This document shows, one piece after another, positions 1-10,889 of a stretch of 64,000 nucleotides of DNA. Numbering within the stretch: position 1 is the first letter of the stretch; each line of letters starts with the position of its first letter. A program made the translations under genes and the position numbers. Origin of the DNA: Erinaceus europaeus (lineage: Eukaryota > Chordata > Mammalia > Eulipotyphla > Erinaceidae); contig NC_080181.1 of assembly GCF_950295315.1 (NCBI RefSeq), forward strand, positions 831,026-895,025, given 5' to 3'. The notes beneath the pieces are model-generated. The model was given only the letters and a program-made list of their open reading frames with translations. It was not told the DNA's origin and did not search any database.

Positions 1-135
1 ATCCATCTAAAAGGCTACAAAAGGAAGGTAATGGACTACTATGTTTAAGTTAAGCTCAGTTCTGAGCCTCACAATTTACATTTCAGAAGTGGGATTAGTC
101 TGAGCACCTGCCCACAATAACTCAGTCCCCTCAAA

Positions 136-471
136 TCATTCTATACCCAGTATTGCAACTCCCACCAGGAGGGCTTGAGCCTGTGATCCAGAGACCACCT
201 CCCCGTGCCTATCATCACTCAGGCCATTAGCAGACAAATTTATCACCTGCATTAACCCACTGCCTGGAACAGAGGTTACTGAAATAATGGCCAGGAGGGT
301 CAAAGTCATGAATAAAAGATGGAGCAAGGTTGGGGCTCCCTCCTGAAGCTGCTGAGCAGTAGTGCTCTCTGAGGCTCGCCCCTCTATCCTCATGACTGAA
401 TGATGCAGCTGATTAAAAAGGAGAGAAGCACCGTTAGCACCTGAGGTCCCACCCTGCTGGCCTTGCTGCAA
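136..471 (-). other. Unassigned 111-codon open frame
   Basis: An ATG-started open frame with a Gln/Gly/Ser-rich start and a hydrophobic stretch around residues 50-65 (LLHLLFMTLTLLAII) that could be a membrane segment. I do not recognise the protein. No start context, splice sites or conservation can be judged from this sequence, and the neighbourhood has no other coding signal. It is listed because its composition is less biased than most chance frames in the window, but chance or a decayed pseudogene is more likely than a gene. Confidence 0.12.
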
Positions 472-475
472 AGAA

Positions 476-982
476 AATGTGGTGATTTTCCTGTTTCCTC
501 AGAATTCAGCTGTGAAAATTGGAGGTGTCTTATGAAGCAGAAGATAAAGAAAATATGTGGAGGCAGAATAGTTTCTTTCATAAGACAAAAGAAGTATGAG
601 TGGAAGAGGATATTTCTATTAAAATCAAATTATTTGTAGGAACAAGATATAATCTGTTTGCTTGTATAGCAAGGCCCAGAGAATGAATGCAGGATGCTGT
701 ACTGGGAGCAGGGATTCTACCCTAGTAAAAGGGGTGATGCTGGTCTAACATAAAAGAAAGATGCTGGATGCCTGCATTAAAATTCAGGTAAGCCTCCATG
801 AGACTGTCAGTGGTTTTACATAGTTCAACTAAATTTCTCCAAATTCAGTCACAGTTTAAAAAACTAGAGAGAGGCCAGTAATTACAAAGTCATCAAGTCC
901 TACTTAAAGTACTCAAATGAGCAGATGCCAATGATTGGCTCTAACCAGTGCTAGCCCAGCATCTGTCACTGACCCCTATATA
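476..982. other. Unique non-coding stretch
   Basis: Ordinary AT-leaning sequence with no repeat family, RNA gene or long open frame that I can recognise. Confidence 0.5.
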
Positions 983-1629
983 GTGCTGACCCCTGACCCT
1001 GTGCCCACAGCTGACCCCTTCCCAGTGCTGACTGATCCTGTGCCCACAACTGACTCCTTCCCAGTGCTGACTGATCCTGTGTCCACAGCTGACCCCTGCT
1101 CAGTGCTGACTGATCCTGTGCCTACAGCTGACTCCTTCCCAGTGCTGACTGATCCTGTGTCCACAGATGACCCCTGCTCAGTGCTGACTGACCCTGTGTC
1201 CACAGCTACCCCCTGCCCAGTGCTGACTGACCCTGTGCCCACAGCTGACCCCTTCCCAGTGCTGACTGATCCTGTGTCCACAGCTGACCCCTTCCCAGTG
1301 CTGACTGATCCTGTGTCCACAGCTGACCCCTGCTCAGTGCTGACTGACCCTGTGTCCACAGCTACCCCCTGCCCAGTGCTGACTGACCCTGTGCCCACAG
1401 CTGACCCCTTCCCAGTGCTGACTGATCCTGTGTCACAGCTGACTCCTTCCCAGTGCTGACTGATCCTCTGTCCACAGATGACCCCTGCTCAGTGCTGACT
1501 GACCCTGTGTCCACAGCTACCCCCTGCCCAGTGCTGACTGACCCTGTGTCCACAGCTGACCCCTTCCCAGTACCTGCCCTTATGTCCACAGCTGGCCTCT
1601 GCCTAGTTCTGACTGACCCTGTGTCCATG
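983..1629. repeat. 39-bp minisatellite with 156-bp higher-order period
   Basis: About 17 tandem units, mostly exactly 39 bp, each containing gtgctgactgatcctgtg followed by a variable (c/t)ccacagctgacccc segment. The first unit is 42 bp and the unit at 1415-1452 lacks one base. Because 39 is divisible by three, both strands stay open (a VLTDPVSTADPFP-like 13-residue repeat on the plus strand), which explains the overlapping long frames. Unit variants recur in the same order with a four-unit period: 1103-1258, 1259-1414 and 1415-1569. The last units degenerate. I interpret it as a VNTR rather than an exon. Confidence 0.92.
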
Positions 1630-2028
1630 AGAGAGAACCAGAACACTATTCAAGCACACATGCTACCCAAATTCAACTGGGGACATCAGGATTATAAACC
1701 CCGTGTCCTAACATGGTGCCACCTCTCTGACCTTTGACAATTATAATGCATTAAAAATAAAGAATACTTGCTTCTTCCGATATTCCCTCAAAGGTTATTT
1801 TTGTCCTTGCTTCTCCTTTAACAAGTTATTTCAGTTTTACATTTTCTTCCATAGGTCTTCATTTAGCAACTTTATTTCCTCTTTGCAGCAGTCCTAAGAG
1901 AGTGCATTACCCTACTGCTTGGAAGCCCGGTGCCTTCCCCTGAAAATGTATTTGCTAGGCAGCTACTGGTTCAGGGGCAGGCTTGCCGAGGTAGACAGTA
2001 AACAGCTGGTGGCACTGGACTCCTCATT

Positions 2029-2030
<2 letters not shown>
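1630..2030. other. Unique non-coding stretch
   Basis: No recognisable feature. The sequence leads into a pyrimidine-rich tract. Confidence 0.45.
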
Positions 2031-2062
<32 letters not shown>

Positions 2063-2265
2063 TCCTCCCTCCCTTTCCCTGTCTCTCTCCTTCCCTTTCT
2101 CTCTCCTTCTCTCTTTCACCCTCCCTCTCTTTTTTCTTCCTCTTCCTCTCCACTCCTCCTTCCCTCTTCTTCTTTCTCTCCTGCTTCCGCTCTTCATCTC
2201 TCCCTCCCCCTCTCTCTATTTCTCCATCTCCATCTCCCCCTCCTCTGCCCCTCCCCTTTTCTCTG
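2031..2265. repeat. (CT)n and polypyrimidine tract
   Basis: A pure CT run near 2034-2060 is followed by about 200 bases of C/T-rich low-complexity sequence. The purine-rich complement produces spurious open frames on both strands. Such mirror-like tracts can adopt triplex structure, but nothing indicates a function here. Confidence 0.9.
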
Positions 2266-2269
2266 AATA

Positions 2270-4442
2270 CCATAGCACAAAACAGAAGTGATCCAGGGTC
2301 AGTCCACTGGGCACTGGGGAAGTCATCTTTTCAGAAGTACCACATCCTTTTCCTTCTGACTTGCCCCATGCCCTTTCTTCCTGAAAGGAGAGAGGAGAGC
2401 TCTACCTTGGGCTTGGGGAGCATAGCAGGAGCAATGTTTTCTTTCCTGGCTCTGGAAATGCTGACCCTGGAATCTTTCCCAAACCACCTCAGTCTCCCAT
2501 CATCCCGCCAACCTCAGATCACTACTGATCAGCTCTTCCCTCTCCTGTTAATGTGCACAAGAAGGTAGAAGTTCAGCAGTTCAGCTCATCTTCTGTTTTG
2601 TGATCTTAGTAACTGCTCTCACTTACTGGATCAATGTTGCAAAAAAAAAGTTTGACTTTATATCCCTCTGTCTTATTATCAAACAATTTGTAAGTAGAAC
2701 AAATTAAGGATGTGTTTTCTCTGTGTGATTCCATGACCCTGAAAACAGCAAGACTGTATTCGTGATACATATTCAGGCTTCTCATATAGCTTACCTGGAC
2801 TTTCCCTTGGCTCACCCCAAAGTGGGTTATGACTTAAGGGTTTTTCCTTGAAGGCTGACCTAGGCTGATTGTAATTTCAACCTTGTTTTCCATATTTCCT
2901 AAAATGGGGTAATGATAATACAGCAGTGTGCTTGTTTCTTGGCACTGGGAGTTCACTACATGAAGGTGCTGTGTGGGAATAGAGTGTTTTATGGTGGGTT
3001 TTCTGTGACTGAATGAAACAGCCACAAATGGAGACCTGAATCAACATGTGGTTTTAGAGACTCTGCTGACACAAATCCTGCTCCAATCATGCAAGCCTCA
3101 CTGTCTAAGGAGCAGTCACCTGACGGGTGAGCCCAGCGAGCTGCCAGGCTTCAGAGCCTCACTCTTAGCTACATCTTGAAAGGCTATAACCCAAGACACC
3201 AGATGCAATGCTAAGTGGCATCCTTCTACAAAGTCTTCCTGCACCATTGCTCTTTGAAAAGGTGACATCTCTGGAATAAAGGCAGCTTGCAGATAGGAGC
3301 TGGTCTAACAGTGAGGATGCCACACATCATCCTAAAGTCACCAAGGAGCATGGTCCAGAGCTGGAACTTTGGCCCAGTTTAACCAGCTTTTTCCCAGGCT
3401 CCTGCAGCCAGATTGAGTTGGACTCCAAAGAAACAGAGTGCTGAGGCCTTGATCATTCAGGCAGGCTGGTGGGCAGGGCAGGACTGCAGCAGCCAGAGGT
3501 TGACCATGCACCACACACAGTGAGGCTGGGGACTATGCTGGCCCATCAGGAGCTACGTGTGGCCACATATGAGTCCCTAGGCACCCACACTGGTCCCTGA
3601 CTTGAGGTGTGGGTGGAAAGACGACATGGATTTCTCACTCAGGAAGCTGCTGCCCCTCAATACAGGAAGCACTCCAAGCTCAACAGCCAGGGCCTGTTCT
3701 TCATCAGCTGTGAGTGGCATGCCAGGCATATCCCAGTGTGTCTGCCTTCAGAGATGGCTCCCTTGGCCTCCCAGGAAGAATGTAAGTGTCACTTTGTGCC
3801 AGAATATGTCAGATTCCAGGAAGGGCAATCTGGGCCCTGCTTCTAAGTTGACCGACTGAATATGGCAGAAGAGTGGAGCTGGGGGCTTTCTGGGAGTAGA
3901 CAGGGCACCCCCGGGATGGGGAAACAAAGGACTCCCAAAGTGGGGGAGCACACTGCACCAGGAGGGGTATGGAAGTCCTGTCTTTCCTGCCAGTTGCAAA
4001 GTGTCACCTACCTGACAGTCACAGTGTGTGTCCATCTGAGGTCACTGTGGTACTGGCCTGGGCCCCCTGTGGTGGGTATGGGTGCCCAGAGAAGCACAGG
4101 CATGCAGGGCACTCCAGGCCCCTGGTGGCAAGGATGAGACTGTGGCCACTGCCCTACAGCCTTCACTGTACACCCTAGCAGGGGCATTCCTTTCTGCTCT
4201 CCAGTTAATTGTCTGCTGATATGTTCCCAGCACCCATGCACCTCCATCTGTGGGAAAGGGCAGTTCTCCCCTCCTTCCTCCTTTGGCTTGACATCTTCCA
4301 TCTGGGGGCCACAGGCTAGATCCTTGGCTATTTTCCTCCTCTAGAGAGGATGCAGACAGACACAGAAACCAACACTGCAGTTCTGAGTCTAAGCCCAGGA
4401 CAGTATAGGGTGAGTGACTCAAGAGGGTTCCCACTTCCACAC
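2270..4442. other. Unique non-coding stretch
   Basis: Several overlapping short open frames on both strands (for example 3602-3859, 3862-4137 and 4042-4440) contradict each other and resemble no protein I know. No SINE or L1 is visible. It is moderately GC-rich around 3400-4300. Confidence 0.45.
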
Positions 4443-4458
4443 AGAGATTACAGGGGTG

Positions 4459-4837
4459 TAAGTTACAGATGCTACTTTAATGCTATCATGACCTCCCTGG
4501 GCAGACAACCTCACTAATGTGTCTGGGAACCTCCCCTCCCCAGAGCCCTGCCCCACCAGGGAAAGATAGAAACAGGCTGGGGTTATGGATCTACCTGCTA
4601 ACATCCATGTCCAGTAGAGAAGCAATTACAGAAGCCAGACCTCCCACCTTCTGCACTCCATAAAGAATTTGGTCCATACTCCCAGAGGGATAAAGAGTAG
4701 GAAAGATTCTCATGGTGGGGATGAGACACAGAAATCTGGTGGTGGAAGAGGTATGGAATTATGCCCCTGTTACAAGTATACCCATTACAATCTTGTAAAC
4801 CAATATTAAATTACTAATAAAAAAATAAAAGATTAAA
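4459..4837 (+). mobile_element. L1-tail-family retroelement, 5'-truncated, with target duplication
   Basis: This matches the 3' part of the family seen at 24225-24590 and 31080-31435, including gaagcaattacagaagccag, a tccatactcccagagggata block and ggtggtgg near the end, then an A-rich tail. It is bounded by near-perfect 16-bp direct repeats, agagattacaggggtg (4443-4458) and agagataacagggatg (4838-4853), as expected for L1-driven target-primed insertion. It is 5'-truncated and non-coding. Confidence 0.85.
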
Positions 4838-4967
4838 AGAGATAACAGGGATGAAATAATCTAGTAGTCTCATTTGAATTACATGCTCATCAACCACCAC
4901 ACAGCATTCACTATCCAGCATTCAAGGGTCTCTCCCTGTGCCAGAAGCTTCACACTGCTCCCTCAAC

Positions 4968-5033
4968 TAGCCATGGCGACTAGAGCTGTAACTCCAGCTA
5001 CTCAGGGGGCATTGAGGCCTAGGATGTTGAAGA
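4968..5033 (+). pseudogene. Possible 7SL RNA-like fragment
   Basis: About 65 bases resemble the 5' domain of 7SL RNA: ggcgac, then gctgta, tccagctactc, a G-run, tgaggc and aggat occur in the order and approximate spacing of the 7SL/Alu left end. The remainder of 7SL cannot be followed, so this would be a short truncated pseudogene. A chance resemblance is possible. Confidence 0.35.
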
Positions 5034-5466
5034 TGGACATCCCCCAGAGGTGCAGAGGTCAGCTGGGCATGGACTGGGACCCAGACACTCAGACTCCACA
5101 GTCCAGGGTGCTATGGCCCAGTCACCCAGTCATAGACATAAGGATACTTTTGGTTACACCTGCAGTGATGTCACATCCTGTTGGCTTTGTGGAAGTTTGG
5201 GACCATACGTTCCACAGTCCCTTGAATTCATACTTGTGATGAGCAAAACATCAGCTCTGTCTAGCATCACTGTCCTGTTTCACCACCACAGTGATTGTGT
5301 AAGTTGAGAAGTCAGGAGAAGCCAGGAACATCCCCCTTCATAGACAGAGAAGGATATTCTGAGAGGCTGCATGAACATAGCACTACAGGGTGACTCAGGA
5401 GCCCAAGGGCAGAACTCCATCTCCTAACCCAAGCAACACTCCCAGTAACTGCTCAGGAAAAAGACT

Positions 5467-5585
5467 GCAGGGCAGAGAGCTGTCAGTGGCAGGATTCCTG
5501 CATAGCTGGTTCACCTTCCCTCCAGTTCTGAGCAGGGCAGACAGCCATCGGTGGCAGGATTCCCGCATAGCTGGTTCACCTTCCC
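5467..5585. repeat. Two-copy tandem duplication, 65-bp period
   Basis: A 54-bp block (gcagggcagagagctg to ggttcaccttccc) at 5467-5520 recurs at 5532-5585 with a few substitutions, separated by an 11-bp spacer. Confidence 0.85.
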
Positions 5586-5705
5586 AAGGTCACTTGTCAG
5601 TGCCCAAGGAAGTCATAGTCGAGGTTCTCACTGCCATGGCTGAGTAGGGGATGTGAGGACATGAACTCAACTTGGCCCAGAAAGCCCATCCACAGTGTGT
5701 GTGAG

Positions 5706-5740
5706 AGGGGCGCGGGGGAGGGGGCGGGAACGAGGGGAAT
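5706..5740 (+). other. G-rich tract, possible quadruplex motif
   Basis: Four or more G-runs of three to five bases lie within about 35 bases (gaggggcgcgggggaggggg and following), matching the usual G-quadruplex spacing rule. Isolated GC-rich patch; no promoter or gene is seen next to it. Confidence 0.5.
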
Positions 5741-6223
5741 GGTGAGAGAAAACCACCCACTCAGGGCCCTCCAGCATTTTCTCTGCTGGCAGGCAAACCA
5801 GAGCCACCCTGGGGCCAGAGGTCATTCACATGCCCAGATCTCCTCACTGGCAAACAGCTTTCCACTCTTGTCCAGCAGGTTCTTGAAAGAATTTGATCAG
5901 TGCCCACTGCTGGGGACTGTGTCCTTAGACAGTGCTTGGAGGGAAGCTGAGAAGAGTTCATGAGGGGACAGCAGGGGTCTGGAGCCCTGCATCAGACTTC
6001 TAAGCCTAGAACATCTCCTTTAAACAGCAGCTTCTCACCTGCCAGTCTGGAGTCTCCTGTGCAACCCAGAAAACACGTGCACCCACCTGGATTCGTGCCC
6101 TAGACATGACACTCCAGTCCAAACACCCAGGCAAGCGACTCACAGGCTGGAGAGTTGGAGGTAAAGGCAGTGGACTGCGTGGGTAAAGCCCCTTTTCACA
6201 GGGATGGATTTGCTCACAAGCAG

Positions 6224-6259
6224 ACTGATGAGACACTCATGGTTCTGAAGCCCAAGCTT

Positions 6260-6298
<39 letters not shown>

Positions 6299-6356
6299 GT
6301 GTGTGTGTATGTGTGTGTGTCTGATGAGACACTCACTGTTCTGAAGCCTAGGCTTT

Positions 6357-6402
<46 letters not shown>

Positions 6403-6470
6403 GTGTATGTGTGTGGTGTGTGTGTACAGTGTGTGTGTATGGTGTATGTGTATGTGTGTGTGTGTCTGTG
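6224..6470. repeat. (TG)n microsatellite within a ~97-bp tandem duplication
   Basis: The phrase ctgatgagacactca plus about 25 unique bases and a TG run occurs twice (6224-6320 and 6321-6420), followed by further interrupted TG/TATG sequence to 6470. The duplication therefore copied both the unique leader and the microsatellite. Confidence 0.88.
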
Positions 6471-6479
6471 AGGCAATCT

Positions 6480-7311
6480 GGTTGGCCAACTGCAGTAAGG
6501 CAGGAGCCTCTCACCCTTCCCTGGTAAGGACTCCCAGAGAGGACAAGGACAGTCCAGGCCTGACACTAGATCTGGACAGATGAGACCTTTCTTGGTTAAA
6601 GTGGCTCCCATCCACCATCAGCCAGGGAGCCTGTGCTCTTTATGCAGGCAGTGACTCTGGAGGTCTGCAGAGCAGAAGCACCACTGGGCTTCCTGCATGG
6701 AGCTGTCCACCTGTATAGGCTGAGCGGGGGTAGCCATGGTCCAGTGTCCTCTGCCACATGTGTCACACTGAGGAAACTGACAGCCCACCCACACTGTATC
6801 TAACTAGCAGGACTGGGACCATGCAGCACAGGGCTGACAGGATGGTAAAAGCACCTTTCAAAGCATAGCCCTGCTCTCCTCTCATGCCCCCTGTATTCTT
6901 ATGAGCCAGCTCTAGAGGCTAAATTATTGTAGCAAATACAAAGCACAGTGCATTAATAAGTGATCAAAGATATGCCTCCACCAGTGTCCCTGTGGCCTCA
7001 GTAGATAAAATGGCAAGTATTCCACAAGCCACAGCCCATGAAGCCATCATTTTAACTCGGGTTCCCCCCTCTCATGCTGGAGGTGGGTGACAGGATGGTT
7101 TAGCTTATGCACTTGGAAACTGGCTTCTTAAAGCAAAAGGTTGCAATGGATTATTTATGAACATGTATGAATTATGCAGTGGCTTCATTGAGCTCTCTGG
7201 GACCTAGAAGCAGATGCCCCCATGGTGGCCACATCTCATTTTATCCAACTGTTTCATTTTCCCTTGACCATGGAGACTTCCCATATTTTAAGGTTCATGT
7301 TAAAGAAAAAA
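6480..7311. other. Unique non-coding stretch
   Basis: No repeat family or credible coding frame recognised. Confidence 0.4.
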
Positions 7312-8795
7312 GGACTGGGGCCCACTTTCCTGCATGCTTCTCTCAGTTCATACCAAATTATATTTCATCTGCTGATCCCAACCTAACCAGTGCAATGAAT
7401 ACCACCTCGGTATGCTCCATTTCAGAATGTGTCCAGAGAAATCAGGTGTGGAATGTCAACCCTTCAGCCTCATTACTAGGGTGAGACATTTCCTTTCTCA
7501 TAGGATTCTCTAATTCTATTTCAGTTTGTTCACTTCCTAACAAAGACACAAAACCTAGATATAGACAAGATCCCATGAGATAGGGCATATGTTCACATGT
7601 ATCCATAAATTAGGGCAAAATATATCTGAAAGCAAAAGTGTACAATAGTCTGCAATCAGTCAGTATATGCAGCAAGCAAGTAGAAAGACCTAAAAAGACA
7701 CCATACAGTTCCTAATGAAATAGTTTCTGCTTAGACTCAGATACCGGCTTCACCTACTTCCTATTACACTTACCTCAATTACTGCAAAGCTAACCTTATC
7801 AAAGTAAGGACTGCAAAAGCTGAATAAGGGCAAAAGAGAGATATACTTTAACGATGACTCTTTTAGTCACTATCAGGCCACCCCATCAGCTGGAGGCCTA
7901 TTTGGAGAGTCCTGAGATTCCCAAACAGACATGATGGGCCTAGACCTCGAATAAATCCCTCTCTCCATTGTTACTGGTCATCTCTATCAGGAACAACATA
8001 ATAGACGCCTTTGTGGGCCCCCATATGACCTTGCCCTCAACATGGATCAACACAGTAGAGAATGTTCCATCCTCCAAAGGGAGGCTGTACAACATACTCT
8101 GTGTTCCACCTGAGGAAGTTGGGTCCTGAAATTGGAACAGCTTGGAACATTCCAACTCATGATCACAGAATGTGAGCTCAGGCCTAGAGGGATGCAGAGG
8201 TCACATAGGCTCCTAAGCTGAAAATGGGCCCCAGATCACATCAAATCGATGGGGTTTACAATCAACAATATTTATGCACCTTTCCCGTATTTGGGAGCTA
8301 CTTTCTTCCCTGTCCTAGCTTTCTTTCTTTTTCTTTCTTTCTTTTTTTTTTTTTTTTTTACTTTTAGCTTTTCTTACTGCTGTTTTTTATCATTATTATT
8401 ATTTTTTATAAAAAGGAAACATCGACAAAACCATAGGATAAGAGGGATGCAACTCCACACAATTCCCACCACCAGAACTCCGTATCCCATCCCCTCCCCT
8501 GATAGCTTTCCTATTCTTTAACCCTCTGGGAGTATGGACCCAGGGTCATTGTGGGATGCAGAAGGTGGAAGGTCTGGCTTCTGTAATTGCTTCCCCGTTG
8601 AACATGGGCATTGATAGCTCTATCCATACTCCCAGCCTGTCTCTCTCTTTCCCTAGTAGGATGGGGCTCAGGGGAAGCAGGGCTCCAGGACATATTGGTG
8701 GGGTTGTCTGACCCAGCTTTCTAGCCCTTTTTCCAGCCATGACATCATCTCCCCATACAATAACTTGGATCCACCTGCATATCAGATGTCAGGCT
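7312..8795 (+). mobile_element. Long L1-tail-family copy, interrupted
   Basis: Colinear with 29853-30863: it begins at ggcccactttcctgcatgct and passes through ctttaacgatgactctttta, the tgggccccagatcacatcaa block and gggagctacttt. It is split by an opposite-strand copy of the same family at 8325-8711 and resumes at agctttctagccctttttcc. The similarity ends abruptly near 8795 (tcaggctt), before the 3' half of the family, so this copy lacks the usual A-rich end. Confidence 0.8.
8325..8711 (-). mobile_element. L1-tail-family copy inserted antisense in another copy
   Basis: On the minus strand this reads from gacaaccccaccaatatgtc through the gaagcaattacagaagccag and gtccatactcccagagggtt blocks to a poly(A) (poly(T) at about 8342-8359 on the plus strand). 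The plus-strand copy around it breaks at agctttct, which occurs on both sides (8317-8324 and 8715-8722), giving a short target duplication. The insertion is younger than its host copy. Confidence 0.85.
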
Positions 8796-9240
8796 TCTAC
8801 TCCACTAGGGAGCATAAGAACCAAAAACCAAAGACATAAGGATTCAGCTACAAATTCTGCTTCACCCAAATACATGGAATCCAGATCTCGCCATCATGGT
8901 CAAGAATAAATCTAATCCTATCAAATCACTTGAACAATAAGGGGAAGAGAAGTACAAATCAGAGTCCTGAGGAACTTAATGTTCAAGACTTAGCAGAGAA
9001 GAAAGACAGAAAAAAGGGAAACCAAGAGGACATGATTTCAGATACACTGAGAGTTCAAGATCCCAACACACTCCTACCCCATGATGAAGAAAAAGGGGGC
9101 CTCCAGATTCAGGGAAATCGGGTGACAATTGAGCTTCTACAAGGTGCAAGGATATGCAAGAAAGAGACACACCTTCGGAGTGACAGCAAGAGATAGAGTC
9201 TGGCCAATGTGAGGTGAAAGAGGACTTCTTGTGGTGCTTC
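8796..9240 (+). other. Unclassified purine-rich stretch after the broken repeat
   Basis: Begins where the tail family ends. It contains an 88-codon open frame (8930-9196) rich in Lys, Glu, Asp and Gln. The composition is reminiscent of a retroelement ORF1 N-terminus, but I cannot align it to one, and it may be a repeat not otherwise present here. Confidence 0.25.
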
Positions 9241-9539
9241 TTACACTATGCAGGGACCTGTGCACCTTTGAGGTGAAAGGAAAGGACAGATGGAAGAAGG
9301 GAGGCAAGAATGCCTATTAAGAGAAGGGAAGTGGCTAAGGGTGAGAAGAGCCTCCATCTGTAGAGAGAATGCAGTGAGCAGGGCAGAGGCCAAGAGGACT
9401 GCACCCTCCAGTATGCAGTAATCATCTCTAAATACTATCAACACCTTGCTCCATCACTAGATGCTGAGGGAATAGACATTACTAAAAATAAACAATAAGA
9501 ACTCAGACACAAAAATGGAGCATGCAACACTAGCTTTTA

Positions 9540-9880
9540 AAGCCTGAAATACACTCAAATAAATTTGTCAAGCTATTTCCTCACCAGAGTCTGTTATTCT
9601 AATTACTAAGAGTCAAAGGAAAGAATCAAGAGGCCAACAAGTCGACATTGCAGCTTTCTCATGAACCTGATGATCTTCAAAAACAGACATTTTCTGAGGC
9701 CAAAACAATAATTAAAATCATAAATATGTATTGCCCCATCAAGTCAAACAATTGTAAAATGCAAGCTCATTAAAATTGTTTTGATCATCTCATTACATCT
9801 ACAGTATGGCTGTATCTCAGTGGTTTAATTGTCCTACAGTTTAAGTAAAGCATTTGAAAAGACAAGTTGTTTTTTTGTGC
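9540..9880. other. Candidate conserved non-coding element
   Basis: AT-rich unique sequence with many TAAT/ATTA-type and caaataaa motifs (for example ttctaattactaag, aacaataattaaaatcataa and gctcattaaaattg) and no repeat or coding signal. This composition is typical of developmental enhancers in gene deserts, but conservation cannot be assessed here. Confidence 0.22.
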
Positions 9881-10834
9881 ATCTTTCCCCTCTCAGGCCA
9901 AAACAGAACTGTAGTGGAGCTGGGGTGCCTCCTGTGGGGTCAACCTTTTCAGCAGGAAACATGGAAAGGCATATGGGTGGTGACATTTTGGTTTAATTAT
10001 TGAGGCCACTGTACAAACAAGTGCTGTGAATGCCAAAACGAGTCTAATTCCAGGTTTATATAAACAGACAGATAGGAAATCCCATCTGAAGAGGAGGCCT
10101 TCTCAGCTTCACAAGTAACGAGTTAATGGAGATCCAGCTCACCTCAAGGTCTCAGGCCTCCAAGAGAAGGGCTAAGTGTCCTGTGACTGAGGGCAGTATT
10201 AACCCAGGACAAGGACAGAGGCAAAGATAGCTCTCCACCCTCTGCTTATCCTCACTACCCTGTGAACCTTGGCTAGTCTGTCTTCACAGTCACAGAAAAG
10301 AGAGGAGAAGCTTTCTAAAGTGACAAAGACCTGAGTTTCAGCTTTTAAATTGTGGTTGTTGTACCACGTTGTCCAGTGGCCTCGCACTCGCCAGAGAAAC
10401 AAGAACCACACTGTGCTGCAATGAATGGAAGTCTCCCCCCTCACCAAGCAGCAGAGCTCAACCCATGACAGCAAGGCCAGTGCCACAGAAGACCAGCCAT
10501 CACAACTGCTCTGTGCACATTGCAAACCCAGATAAAGGCTGTTTGCTCTCACTTATGGAAAAGCAAAATGTCAATCTTCTCAAAAGCTCAGGAATGGCTT
10601 AGTGCACACGCATATTTTATTCTACCACTAGGCTAACACCCAGACTCTTGCATGTATATGTTTTAAAACTGCTTTTGCAGACTGAGCATTGAATATGGAT
10701 ATATTAAAGTTATTTTGCCATCAATTTCTACCCTGCAATGGTTATACTTATGATTGATAAGCCAGCAAGACAAACAAAGCTAACTTCAGTTCTGACTAGC
10801 CAGAAAAGAGAGCACTACTTCCTAGGGGAACACC

Positions 10835-10838
<4 letters not shown>
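9881..10838. other. Unique non-coding stretch
   Basis: No gene or repeat recognised; short frames on both strands at 10199-10602 overlap and look like chance. Confidence 0.4.

Positions 10839-10883
<45 letters not shown>
10839..10883. repeat. (TG)n microsatellite
   Basis: About 22 uninterrupted TG units. Confidence 0.95.
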
Positions 10884-10885
<2 letters not shown>

Positions 10886-10889
10886 TTCA

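Noticed and set aside
935..1459. 174-codon repetitive open frame (VLTDPVSTADP repeats)
   Set aside because: It is a by-product of a 39-bp minisatellite. The opposite strand is equally open and a one-base deletion ends the frame; no flanking coding sequence exists.
1919..2273. Leu/Ser/Pro-rich and Arg/Glu/Lys-rich frames on opposite strands
   Set aside because: Produced by a polypyrimidine tract; composition reflects CT/GA repeats.
6155..6611. Cys/Val and His/Thr-rich frames
   Set aside because: Translations of TG/CA microsatellites.
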